In this document: piece after piece, positions 27,572 through 34,789 of the stretch
Position numbering within the stretch: position 1 is the first letter of the stretch
Layout: each line of letters begins with the position of its first letter
Made by a program: the position numbers and the translations under genes
The notes under the pieces: model-generated
Seen by the model: the letters and a program-made list of their open reading frames with translations, nothing else
What the model was told of the DNA's origin: nothing
Database searches by the model: none
Assembly (NCBI RefSeq): GCF_029267215.1
Contig: NZ_JARIDH010000030.1
Coordinates: 1-34,832, forward strand
Reading direction: 5' to 3'
DNA: 34,832 bases
From: Clostridium sp.
GTDB lineage: Bacteria > Bacillota > Clostridia > Clostridiales > Clostridiaceae

Positions 27572-28654
27572 TCATATTATTTTTGTATAATAATCTCCTG
27601 GTATAACTTCTATTTTATTTTCAAATTGCAATTCACATAATAACTCATATATGATGGATGTGTCAATATTTGTTACTCTTATAATATCATCTATATGCAT
27701 TATATTATTGTCTAATATCTTCAAAATAAGCTCATTAAATCCTGATTCTTCCTCTTTATCTCCATTTTTACTAATTTTATTTTCTTTTTTTACATTAAAT
27801 TTGATTGAGTTTAATAGATCACCTACATTTGTAAATATGCTAGCTCCATCTTTTATGAGATTATTACACCCTTTGCTTTCTGGTAAAAATATATCCCCAG
27901 GCACAGCAAAAACTTCTTTACCTTGATTCACTGCATAATTTGCAGTTATTAATGAGCCACTCTTTTCTCCAGCCTGAACAATTATAACCGCATCACTCAA
28001 TCCACTTATTATTCTATTTCTTCTTGGAAAATTGTATCTTAAAGGAGGTGTATCAGGGAAAAATTCACTTATTATACATCCATTTTTAATTATTTTCTTA
28101 TATAATTCTCTATTATAAACAGGATAATCTACATTTATTCCACAACCAAATACAGCAACATTATAAAAATTTCCCTCAATACATTTTTTATGCGCTTCAG
28201 TATCAACTCCAAAAGCCCCTCCGCTTATAATTCCTACTCCAAAACTTCCTAGACTGGAAGTTATTAATTTCGTGCATTTCTTACCATAATTATCACATTT
28301 TCTTGATCCAACTATAGCTATATTGGTGTTTTCTGCACTCTCCAAATCTCCTTTATAAAATAATATATATGGAGGTTCATCTATAAGCTTTAACCTTTTA
28401 GGATAATTTTCATCTAAATATGTTACTATTTTATAGTCTTTCTTATTTATATCATTAATTATTCGCTTATTCAAATCCATATCAATATCACAATTAAATT
28501 TACCCGCACATTTTAATCCACTTTCTTCTATATCCTTCCTATGTATATAAATATTTTCCTCATTTCCTAATTGATTTAAAAGTTCAACCTTTATATTATT
28601 TGAAACATTCAAATTTCCAAACCAAATTTTATAATTCAAATCAACTTCTTTCAT
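27572..28654 (-). CDS. dprA: DNA processing protein DprA (Smf)
   Basis: DprA binds incoming single-stranded DNA and loads RecA during transformation; it is also widespread in non-competent Firmicutes. The 360-residue protein has an N-terminal helical region (1-90). The Rossmann-type DprA core follows, with IAIVGSRKCDNYG, ISGGAFGVDTEAHK, FGCGINVDYP, SEFFPDTPPLRYNFPRRNRIISGLSDAVIIVQAGEKSGSLITA and VFAVPGDIF. A C-terminal winged-helix domain (about 305-360) is present. The loop usually written SGLARGID reads SGGAFGVD here. The start follows the comM stop with no gap, with AGGGAGATG as ribosome site. topA follows after 43 nt. Confidence 0.96.
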   Translation of the reverse strand: MKEVDLNYKIWFGNLNVSNNIKVELLNQLGNEENIYIHRKDIEESGLKCAGKFNCDIDMDLNKRIINDINKKDYKIVTYLDENYPKRLKLIDEPPYILFYKGDLESAENTNIAIVGSRKCDNYGKKCTKLITSSLGSFGVGIISGGAFGVDTEAHKKCIEGNFYNVAVFGCGINVDYPVYNRELYKKIIKNGCIISEFFPDTPPLRYNFPRRNRIISGLSDAVIIVQAGEKSGSLITANYAVNQGKEVFAVPGDIFLPESKGCNNLIKDGASIFTNVGDLLNSIKFNVKKENKISKNGDKEEESGFNELILKILDNNIMHIDDIIRVTNIDTSIIYELLCELQFENKIEVIPGDYYTKII

Positions 28655-30178
28655 TTATATAACATCTCCCTCTAAGGATTTTCTATAATTAATAGCTTCA
28701 TATATATTGGCTTTTTTTATCTCCTCTTCATCACTTAAATCAGCTATAGTCCTAGATATTCTTACAATCCTATCTAATGCTCTACTACTTAATGAAAACC
28801 TATCATATATTTTATTTAACAAATCATGACATTCTTCATTTATAGTTATAAACTTTTGAATATCTCCGTGCTTCATTTGTGAATTATAGTTTATTTTTTC
28901 CTCTTTAAATCTAAACTTTTGCCTTTCTCTAGCTAATTTAATCTTATCCCTTATATCCTCTATATTTTCTTTTTTCTTTTTAGAATTAAGCTCTTCATAG
29001 GAAGCATATCTAACAGTTGTAAAAATGTCTATTCTATCTAACATAGCCTTAGAAAGTCTATTTCTATATTTAATTCTTTCATACTCACTACAAGTACAAA
29101 TCCTCCCCTCATATCCACTTAAATAATTTCCACATGGACAAGGATTAAAAGCTCCTATAAGCATTACATTAGCAGGGTATGTTACACTCCCACTATTTCT
29201 AGATATGGTTATCTCTCCATTTTCTATAGGCTCTCTTAAACATTCTAAAGTTCTCCTGTCAAATTCTAAAATTTCATCTAAAAATAATATACCATTATGA
29301 GCTAAGGTAACCTCCCCAACTCTTAAATCTCTTCCTCCTCCAATTAAGGAAACCATAGTTGAAGTATGATGTGGATTTCTAAAAGGTCTCTCCCTAGTCC
29401 ACTCCTTAGATTTTAGTAAGCCTGAAACACTATAAATTTTTGTACTTTCTAAAGCTTCCTCTTCACTAAGTTCTGGTAATATAGATTTCACTCCTTTGGC
29501 AAGCATTGTTTTTCCTGACCCTGGTGGTCCTTGAAGTAAAACATTATGATTTCCAGCCGCCGCTATACATAAGGCTCTCTTTGAACTTTCTTGCCCACAA
29601 ACTTCTATAAAAGATTCATCTTTTCGTTTTATTATTTTATTACTTTTATTTTTATATGGAATAACATCTTCATAAGTAATAAATCCCCAAACCTCTTTTA
29701 AATTTGAAAATCCATATATATTTACATTTTCAACAAAAGAACACTCCTCTAGATTTTCTTCTGGTATTATAAAATTATTACTATTATGCTCTACTCCAGA
29801 AATCACAGAACATAAAGCACCCTTAACTCCTCTTATTTTTCCATCTAAAGATAATTCTCCTAAAAATACAGTATTATCAATAAACTTCTTTTCTAATTGA
29901 CCACTCTCCATTAAAATTCCTAAAGCTATAGGCAAATCAAAAGCTGTGCCAACCTTTCTTAAATTTCCTGGTGCAAGATTCACAGTTATTCTTCCAAGAG
30001 GAAATTCATATCCACTATTTACTATTGCAGCCCTCACTCTTTCCTTAGCTTCCCTAACTGATGTATCGGCTAATCCTACCAATGTAAAACTTGGTAATCC
30101 CTTACTTATATCAACTTCTATATTAACAATTATTCCTTCTATTCCATTTAATGTTGAACTTATTAAACTTATTGCCAT
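28655..30178 (-). CDS. comM: YifB/ComM family Mg chelatase-like AAA+ ATPase
   Basis: This is a ComM/YifB protein of 507 residues. Characterised ComM is a hexameric helicase that promotes branch migration of incoming DNA during natural transformation. It has an N-terminal Lon-protease-like fold (residues 1-170, FTLVGLADTSVREAKERVRAA). The Mg-chelatase AAA+ core has Walker A GPPGSGKT at 217-224, Walker B ILFLDE near 295-300 and the NPCPCG segment near 338-343. A C-terminal helical domain follows (SSRALDRIVRISRTIADL). The stop codon is immediately followed by the dprA ATG (TAAATG), indicating coupling. Pairing with dprA supports a role in handling single-stranded DNA; whether the host is naturally competent is not shown. 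Confidence 0.93.
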   Translation of the reverse strand: MAISLISSTLNGIEGIIVNIEVDISKGLPSFTLVGLADTSVREAKERVRAAIVNSGYEFPLGRITVNLAPGNLRKVGTAFDLPIALGILMESGQLEKKFIDNTVFLGELSLDGKIRGVKGALCSVISGVEHNSNNFIIPEENLEECSFVENVNIYGFSNLKEVWGFITYEDVIPYKNKSNKIIKRKDESFIEVCGQESSKRALCIAAAGNHNVLLQGPPGSGKTMLAKGVKSILPELSEEEALESTKIYSVSGLLKSKEWTRERPFRNPHHTSTMVSLIGGGRDLRVGEVTLAHNGILFLDEILEFDRRTLECLREPIENGEITISRNSGSVTYPANVMLIGAFNPCPCGNYLSGYEGRICTCSEYERIKYRNRLSKAMLDRIDIFTTVRYASYEELNSKKKKENIEDIRDKIKLARERQKFRFKEEKINYNSQMKHGDIQKFITINEECHDLLNKIYDRFSLSSRALDRIVRISRTIADLSDEEEIKKANIYEAINYRKSLEGDVI

Positions 30179-30273
30179 TTATCATCCTTCTCCCTAAAAG
30201 ATATGCTTTTAAAAAGATACTCTCCAAAAAATTCATTTTTTAAACATATGTTCTCATAAAAATAATTCCCCCA

Positions 30274-30302
30274 AAAATGTTTAATAAAAATTCTTATGTC
30301 AA
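30274..30302 (-). promoter_or_regulatory. Weak candidate promoter for comM-dprA-topA
   Basis: A perfect TTGACA -35 box is followed after 17 bp by CATTTT, a poor -10. It lies in the divergent gap between yraN and the comM-like gene, about 95 nt before the latter. The -35 is good and the -10 is doubtful. Confidence 0.35.
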
Positions 30303-30323
30303 AACTTTAGAAGAGGTGAATTT

Positions 30324-30692
30324 ATGAGAAATTATAATAAAGAAATAGGATTTTATGGTGAAGATATAGCCTTAAATTTTCTTAAGAAAAATAATTATAA
30401 AATACTAGATAAGAACTTTATCTGTAGGTCTGGAGAAATAGACTTGATTTCTTTGAAAGGTGAAATTTTAAATTTTGTAGAAGTAAAAAGCAGGTTCTCA
30501 AACTCCTTTGGAAATCCAAAAGAATCTGTAACCTGCTTTAAACAAAGTAGAATAATAAATGCAGCTAAATACTATATGCATTCTAAAAAACTCTACAATT
30601 TTTATATTCGTTTTGATGTTATTGAAGTAATTTTCAACAGAAATTATACTGATTACTCCATAAATTTTATAGAAGATGCCTTTAGAAGTTAA
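30324..30692 (+). CDS. yraN: YraN family (UPF0102) predicted endonuclease-fold protein
   Basis: This is the only plus-strand gene in the window. The 122-residue product matches the YraN family: GFYGEDIALNFLKKNNYKIL, then the nuclease-fold core GEIDLI (Glu38, Asp40) and FVEVKSR (Glu53, Lys55). This is the D/E-xK arrangement of Holliday-junction-resolvase-like or restriction-endonuclease-like folds. The biochemical role is not established. The start has GAGGTG 5 nt upstream. The gene lies between rnhB and comM, its usual clostridial neighbourhood, but in opposite orientation. Its TAA is immediately followed by the reverse-complement stop of rnhB. No convincing promoter was found in the 145-nt divergent gap. 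Confidence 0.9.
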   Translation: MRNYNKEIGFYGEDIALNFLKKNNYKILDKNFICRSGEIDLISLKGEILNFVEVKSRFSNSFGNPKESVTCFKQSRIINAAKYYMHSKKLYNFYIRFDVIEVIFNRNYTDYSINFIEDAFRS

Positions 30693-31511
30693 TTATAGAA
30701 TACTCTTTAAAAAACTCATTCTATGTATCTCTATAGGCCCATTTTCTTTTAATGCATCTACATGAGTTTTTGTTCCATAACCAACATTCTTTTCAAAGTC
30801 ATATTGAGGATATTTCTTATGATACTCTTTCATAATGTTATCTCTATAAACCTTAGCTATAATTGATGCACATGCTATACAAGCACTCTTAGTATCCCCT
30901 TTTATAACATGCTTATTTTCTCCACCAAAGTTTTTTATCAAGTATCCATCAGATAAAACCAAATCTGGTTTTATTTTTAATCCTTCACAAGCTTTTATGA
31001 ATACCTCATTATTACAATATCCTATACCTTTTTCATCAATTTCTTGATTATCACACATAGCTATTGAATAACTTAAAGCTTTCTCTTTTATTATGTCACT
31101 TAATTCTTCTCTCTTATGCTCAGAAAGCTTCTTAGAATCGTTTATATAAAGAATTATATCCTCTAAATCACTTTCATCCAATATTACAGCTGCTGATACT
31201 ATAGGACCTGCTAATGGTCCTCTTCCAACCTCATCAACACCTGCAATATACTTATAATCTCCAAAACTCTTATCAAAAAGATACATATTTTTAACTCTTT
31301 CTTCTTCTTTGATAAGATTATTTAGATTTTTTTCTATTCTGTTTCCTAAAGAAGATACATTTTTTCTTTTATCCCCTTTTAATAAGTCAGCGATTTCTTT
31401 AACCTCTGACTTATTATCTCTTCTTACTTCTAAATTCTTAACTAAATCGCTAATTACTTTAAAAGAATATGAACTTAAATTTTCTTTAATATCTTTTATT
31501 AAATCTTCCAT
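30693..31511 (-). CDS. rnhB: Ribonuclease HII
   Basis: RNase HII cleaves RNA in RNA/DNA hybrids and removes misincorporated ribonucleotides. Catalytic residues are seen in GVDEVGRGPLAGP (Asp93 and Glu94 with this start) and later in ILYINDSKKLSEHKREEL and LVLSDGYLIK. An N-terminal extension of about 85 residues precedes the catalytic core, as in longer Firmicute RnhB proteins. I prefer the ATG at 31511 (272 aa), 9 nt after an AGGAAGTG site. An in-frame GTG at 31523 lies inside that site and is less likely. The stop codon directly abuts that of convergent yraN, with no terminator between them. Confidence 0.95.
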   Translation of the reverse strand: MEDLIKDIKENLSSYSFKVISDLVKNLEVRRDNKSEVKEIADLLKGDKRKNVSSLGNRIEKNLNNLIKEEERVKNMYLFDKSFGDYKYIAGVDEVGRGPLAGPIVSAAVILDESDLEDIILYINDSKKLSEHKREELSDIIKEKALSYSIAMCDNQEIDEKGIGYCNNEVFIKACEGLKIKPDLVLSDGYLIKNFGGENKHVIKGDTKSACIACASIIAKVYRDNIMKEYHKKYPQYDFEKNVGYGTKTHVDALKENGPIEIHRMSFLKSIL

Positions 31512-31526
31512 AATTGAATACACTTC

Positions 31527-32372
31527 CTATTCTGGCTTCTCTAAAGATATTCTCCCTATTTTTCCGCCTCTAAATTCATCTAAGATTATTCCTGCGATTC
31601 TATTGTAATCTATTTGATTTCCTGCCATTATAGCTCCTCTTTTTCTAGCTATAGCATCTAGGTTATCTAATGGATTCTCTTGAATTTCTGTAAGCTTATA
31701 TCTAGTCATTAACTCATTTGGATTAGTTTCTTGAAGTCTCTCAACTAATTTAAGAGCTAATTCTTCAGTATCCATGATTTCATCCTTTATAGCTCCTGTG
31801 AAAGCTAAATTTAATCCAACTGTTTCATCCTCAAACTTAGGCCATAAAACCCCTGGAGTATCCATAAGTTCAATTCCAAGCTTAGTTTTTATCCATTGCT
31901 TGTTCTTAGTAACACCTGGTCTATCTCCAGTCTTAGCTATATTATTCTTAGCCATCTTATTTATAAATGTTGATTTACCAACATTAGGAATACCAACAAC
32001 CATAACTCTAGTTGTTATTTTAACTAATCCCTTAGCTCTTAACTTATCATGTTTTTCCTTTAGAAGTTTTAAAAGAGCTGGTTTTATAGCATTTAAACCT
32101 TCACCTTTTAAAGCGTTTACTTCTAAAACAACAGTTTCTTTATTAGTTAAACTATCCTTCCAAGCCTTAGTTATTTTAGGGTCAGTTAAATCGCTTTTAT
32201 TAAGTAATATTACTCTAGGCTTTCCAGCACATAAAGTATCTATATCTGGATTTTTAGAAGACTTAGGTATTCTAGCATCTCTTATTTCTATAACAGCATC
32301 AACAAGTTTTAAATTGTTTTGTATTTCTCTTTTCGTTTTGACCATATGGCCAGGAAACCAGTTTATAGCCAT
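31527..32372 (-). CDS. rbgA: Ribosome biogenesis GTPase RbgA (YlqF)
   Basis: RbgA is a circularly permuted GTPase needed for late 50S assembly (incorporation of L16 and neighbours). The 281-residue protein starts MAINWFPGHMVKTKREI, the family N-terminus. The G motifs appear in permuted order: G4 NKSD at residues 58-61, G1 GIPNVGKST at 127-135, and G3 DTPG at 171-174. The C-terminal ANTAR-like helical part is present (from about residue 200). The ATG has an AAGGGTGA site. It is followed three bases later by the rnhB frame, so the two are cotranscribed. Confidence 0.97.
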   Translation of the reverse strand: MAINWFPGHMVKTKREIQNNLKLVDAVIEIRDARIPKSSKNPDIDTLCAGKPRVILLNKSDLTDPKITKAWKDSLTNKETVVLEVNALKGEGLNAIKPALLKLLKEKHDKLRAKGLVKITTRVMVVGIPNVGKSTFINKMAKNNIAKTGDRPGVTKNKQWIKTKLGIELMDTPGVLWPKFEDETVGLNLAFTGAIKDEIMDTEELALKLVERLQETNPNELMTRYKLTEIQENPLDNLDAIARKRGAIMAGNQIDYNRIAGIILDEFRGGKIGRISLEKPE

Positions 32373-32404
32373 ACTAAATCACCCTTTCTTATTTTAAGTT
32401 ATGT

Positions 32405-32433
32405 AATATATTATCTTAAACAAATTAAATCAA
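32405..32433 (-). promoter_or_regulatory. Promoter of the rbgA-rnhB operon
   Basis: TTGATT and TATATT are separated by 17 bp. The promoter lies between the rplS terminator and rbgA, about 30 nt upstream of the rbgA start codon. Confidence 0.55.
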
Positions 32434-32472
32434 TATTGTTTAATGTAAAAATTCAAATATTTTTAAACAAAC

Positions 32473-32499
32473 AAAAAATGGGACTATTCACTAGTCCCA
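32473..32499 (-). terminator. Intrinsic terminator of rplS
   Basis: An 8-bp stem (TGGGACTA with TAGTCCCA, 5-nt loop) starts 13 nt after the rplS stop and is followed on the minus strand by six T residues. Confidence 0.88.
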
Positions 32500-32512
32500 G
32501 TTTATGTTTAAA

Positions 32513-32863
32513 TTATCTAGTAGTTAACTCTTTAACTTTAGCAGCTTTTCCTACTCTATCTCTTAAGTAGAATAACTTAGCTCTTCTTACTTTACCTCTT
32601 CTTACAACATCGATTTTCTCGATTATTGGAGCGTTGATTGGGAAAGTTCTTTCAACTCCTACACCGTAAGCAACTCTTCTTACTGTGAAAGTTTCTCTTA
32701 AACCACCGTTTTGTCTTTTTATAACAGTACCTTCGAATACTTGGATTCTTTCTCTGTTACCCTCTTTAATTCTAACATGTACTTTTATAGTATCACCTAT
32801 GTTGAATTGAGTTAAATCTTCTCTGATTTGTTCTTTTTCGATTGCTCTTATGATTTCGTTCAT
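32513..32863 (-). CDS. rplS: 50S ribosomal protein L19
   Basis: L19 lies at the 30S/50S interface. The open frame extends upstream, but the real start is the ATG at 32863-32861, which has AGGAGG 8 nt ahead and gives the expected [21 protein letters not shown]-terminus (116 residues). Characteristic segments are [22 protein letters not shown] and [13 protein letters not shown], followed by a basic C-terminus ([14 protein letters not shown]). It has its own promoter, a structured leader and a terminator, so it is an independently tuned transcript after trmD. Confidence 0.97.
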   Translation of the reverse strand: MNEIIRAIEKEQIREDLTQFNIGDTIKVHVRIKEGNRERIQVFEGTVIKRQNGGLRETFTVRRVAYGVGVERTFPINAPIIEKIDVVRRGKVRRAKLFYLRDRVGKAAKVKELTTR

Positions 32864-32941
32864 TGTGCATTCCTCCTTGATATCTAAAAATTTTGACGTT
32901 CTTAACACTCTCTGTGACAGAGGACCGCCGGTACTAGCACG
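32864..32941 (-). promoter_or_regulatory. Likely L19 ribosomal protein leader upstream of rplS
   Basis: The leader is much more G+C-rich than the surrounding intergenic DNA. It can fold with a CTCTG/CAGAG hairpin (loop TCA), a small ACC/GGT hairpin, and a closing helix of AAATTTCGT with ACG plus AAATTT across a bulge. A structured L19 leader is an established family in Firmicutes. Position and structure fit, but I could not run a covariance search. Confidence 0.6.
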
Positions 32942-32947
32942 AAATTT

Positions 32948-32976
32948 ATTCTATCACACTTAGTTTCTTTAATCAA
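32948..32976 (-). promoter_or_regulatory. Promoter of rplS
   Basis: The -35 box is TTGATT and the -10 box is TAGAAT, 17 bp apart, with an extended TG before the -10. Transcription should start near 32941, giving a leader of about 78 nt before the L19 start codon. Confidence 0.75.
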
Positions 32977-32981
32977 TGTTT

Positions 32982-33692
32982 TTATTTTGATTTTAATAAT
33001 TTTATGTCTTCTTTTGAAAGTTCTATTTTATCAAATAAATCTTTTCTTCTTTCTTTTGTTATTAGAAGTGATTCTTTTCTTCTCCACTTTCTAATATTTT
33101 CATGATGACCTGATAAGAGAACATCTGGAACTTTTTCTCCATCAAATTCTACTGGTCTAGTATATTGAGGATACTCTAAAGCTCCATCATAAAAACTTTC
33201 ATCTTGAAAACTTTCTTCTTTTCCTAAAACCCCAGGCACCAATCTAGTTATACTATCAATAACCGGTATACAAGCCATTTCTCCACCTGTTAACACAAAA
33301 TCACCAAGTGAAATTTCTAAATCAAAATATTTATAAACTCTTTGATCTACACCTTCATAATGACCACAAACAAAAATAAGTTCTTCTTCCTTAGCAAGTT
33401 CCTTAGCAAGTTCCTGATTAAAAGTCTTTCCTCTAGGTCCTAAAAATATAACTTTTCCATTGTTATTTTTCTTTACGTCTTTTATTGCATCAACCACAGG
33501 CTGAGGAGTCATGACCATGCCAGCCCCACCACCATAAGGATAATCATCAACTTTTTTATGTTTATTTAAAGTATAATCTCTAATGTTGGTTGCTTCTATA
33601 TGTAGAATTCCACTTTCCTTAGCTCTTCCTAGTATGCTATGATTAAATATATCAAACATCTCTGGAAATAATGTAAGAATATTAATTCTCAT
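32982..33692 (-). CDS. trmD: tRNA (guanine-N1-)-methyltransferase TrmD
   Basis: TrmD methylates G37 next to the anticodon using S-adenosylmethionine, preventing +1 frameshifting. The 236-residue protein starts [24 protein letters not shown] and carries the trefoil-knot SAM site: [17 protein letters not shown] and [11 protein letters not shown]. Length is normal. The start overlaps the end of rimM by 11 nt, with a GGAGAG site inside rimM. No hairpin follows the stop; the rplS -35 box begins only about 5 bp downstream, so rplS may also receive read-through. A 12-bp tandem repeat at 33387-33410 encodes ELAKELAK. Confidence 0.97.
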   Translation of the reverse strand: MRINILTLFPEMFDIFNHSILGRAKESGILHIEATNIRDYTLNKHKKVDDYPYGGGAGMVMTPQPVVDAIKDVKKNNNGKVIFLGPRGKTFNQELAKELAKEEELIFVCGHYEGVDQRVYKYFDLEISLGDFVLTGGEMACIPVIDSITRLVPGVLGKEESFQDESFYDGALEYPQYTRPVEFDGEKVPDVLLSGHHENIRKWRRKESLLITKERRKDLFDKIELSKEDIKLLKSK

Positions 33693-34179
33693 CTTGCCAC
33701 TCTCCAGAAGGTCTAATAGTTATTAACTTATCATCCATGTTTATATCTAAAACTATATCTTTTAAAACTGGAACTAAAACTTCTTTTTTTCCTTGAACCC
33801 AATAAACATCATTGCTTGGAGTTTGTATAACATCTTTAATTTTTCCGTACTCAAATCCTTCTGTATCCAAAACTTTACATCCTATTAAGTCTACGATAAA
33901 ATATTCATCTTCCTCAAGTTCAATAGCATGTTCACGGTCTATTTCTAAGTAAGTTCTCTTTAACTTTTCAGCTTCTTCTATTGAGTTTATTCCTTCTAAT
34001 TTAAGTATAACTTTATCCTTAAAATATTTAACACCCTCAACCTTTACTTTCTTACCTTTTAATAGAACATACTCTAAGTCATCAAATCTTCTCATGTCTT
34101 CTGTTAGAGGCATTACTTTCATTTCTCCTCTTAATCCATGAGTGTTTATTATTTGACCTATTACTAATAAATCGTTCAT
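33682..34179 (-). CDS. rimM: 16S rRNA processing protein RimM
   Basis: RimM is a 30S assembly factor that binds S19 and helps mature the 16S head domain. The 165-residue product begins [26 protein letters not shown], the RimM N-terminal barrel signature (GxIxxxHGLRGE). A C-terminal PRC-barrel segment follows ([20 protein letters not shown], then [16 protein letters not shown]). The start has a GGGGTG site 6 nt upstream. The 3' end overlaps trmD by 11 nt, indicating translational coupling. Confidence 0.96.
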   Translation of the reverse strand: MNDLLVIGQIINTHGLRGEMKVMPLTEDMRRFDDLEYVLLKGKKVKVEGVKYFKDKVILKLEGINSIEEAEKLKRTYLEIDREHAIELEEDEYFIVDLIGCKVLDTEGFEYGKIKDVIQTPSNDVYWVQGKKEVLVPVLKDIVLDINMDDKLITIRPSGEWQDEN

Positions 34180-34207
34180 TTTAACACCCCTTTTTTATAT
34201 ATAAAAG

Positions 34208-34233
34208 AAGAGTTAGGTATACCCCTAACTCTT
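34208..34233 (-). terminator. Intercistronic hairpin between khpA and rimM (partial terminator)
   Basis: A perfect 10-bp stem (AAGAGTTAGG with CCTAACTCTT, 6-nt loop) starts two bases after the khpA stop and is followed by CTTTTAT on the minus strand. The short U tract suggests partial termination or an mRNA processing/stability element that lowers rimM-trmD relative to rpsP-khpA. Confidence 0.6.
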
Positions 34234-34235
34234 AC

Positions 34236-34463
34236 TTAAATGATCTCTACTACAACTTTTTTATTTTCTTTAATTGCAGCAGCTTTCACCACTGTTCTGA
34301 TAGCTTTGGCAATTCTACCTTGCTTTCCAATAACTTTTCCCATATCTTCAGGTGATACCTTAAGTTCTAATATGATCGTTTCCTCTCCTGTGACTTCATT
34401 TACATGAACATCTTCAGGTTTATCTACTAGTGACTTAGCAAGTATTTCAACTAACTCTTTCAT
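34236..34463 (-). CDS. khpA: KH-domain RNA-binding protein KhpA
   Basis: This is a single-KH-domain RNA-binding protein of 75 residues. The KH signature is visible as VIGKQGRIAKAIR (GKQG loop at about residues 46-49). Family members form a complex with KhpB/EloR (Jag) in Gram-positive bacteria and affect cell division and RNA metabolism. It lies between rpsP and rimM, its standard place in Firmicutes. The ATG start is forced by an in-frame TAG just upstream, yet the only good ribosome binding site is 32 nt away behind a hairpin. A second hairpin follows the stop codon by two bases. Confidence 0.93.
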   Translation of the reverse strand: MKELVEILAKSLVDKPEDVHVNEVTGEETIILELKVSPEDMGKVIGKQGRIAKAIRTVVKAAAIKENKKVVVEII

Positions 34464-34493
34464 ATTATACTACTTAATCAAATTAAGTAGATT

Positions 34494-34502
34494 CACCTCC
34501 CT
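34494..34502 (-). promoter_or_regulatory. Distant Shine-Dalgarno of khpA, separated from the start by a hairpin
   Basis: The minus strand reads GGGAGGTGA, a near-perfect match to the 16S 3' end, but the khpA ATG at 34463-34461 is 32 nt beyond the GGAGG core. A perfect 8-bp hairpin (arms CTACTTAA and TTAAGTAG, loop TTTGA, 34490-34470) fills the gap. Without the hairpin the spacing is 11 nt. An in-frame TAG falls in the hairpin, so no closer start is available. Confidence 0.75.
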
Positions 34503-34510
34503 AAGGAAAA

Positions 34511-34756
34511 TTATTTTATACCAGCTTGGTTGAATAACTTTTTAACTACATCAGTTGGTTGAGCACCATTTCCTAACCACTTAGCAGCCTTCTCAGCATC
34601 TATTTTAACTTCAGCTTCTGGCTTAGCGATTGGGTTGTAATATCCAATTTCTTCGATGAATCTTCCGTCTCTTGGACTTCTTGAATCAGCAACAACTACT
34701 CTGTAGAAAGGAGCTTTGTGAGCACCCATTCTTCTTAATCTTATTTTAACTGCCAT
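34511..34756 (-). CDS. rpsP: 30S ribosomal protein S16
   Basis: S16 is a small protein needed for folding and assembly of the 30S body. The 81-residue product starts [26 protein letters not shown], the diagnostic N-terminus of bS16, and has the usual family length. The chosen ATG is 10 nt from a full AAGGAGGTG site. An extra ATG immediately followed by TAA lies between the site and the start and overlaps the start (see findings). It is the first gene of the rpsP-khpA-rimM-trmD ribosome maturation group, and ffh lies immediately upstream. No promoter was seen between ffh and rpsP. Confidence 0.97.
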   Translation of the reverse strand: MAVKIRLRRMGAHKAPFYRVVVADSRSPRDGRFIEEIGYYNPIAKPEAEVKIDAEKAAKWLGNGAQPTDVVKKLFNQAGIK

Positions 34757-34789
34757 TACATTTTCACCTCCTTCAAAAGTGTGTTCAAT

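Noticed and set aside
31774-32397. Long plus-strand open frame (207 codons) opposite rbgA
   Set aside because: It lies wholly opposite a strongly supported gene, has no ribosome site, and its translation is the Ser/Leu/Phe-rich pattern expected from the complement of an AT-rich coding region.
33387-33410. 12-bp tandem repeat inside trmD
   Set aside because: It encodes ELAKELAK where TrmD homologues have a similar charged helix of the same length, so it is not an insertion.
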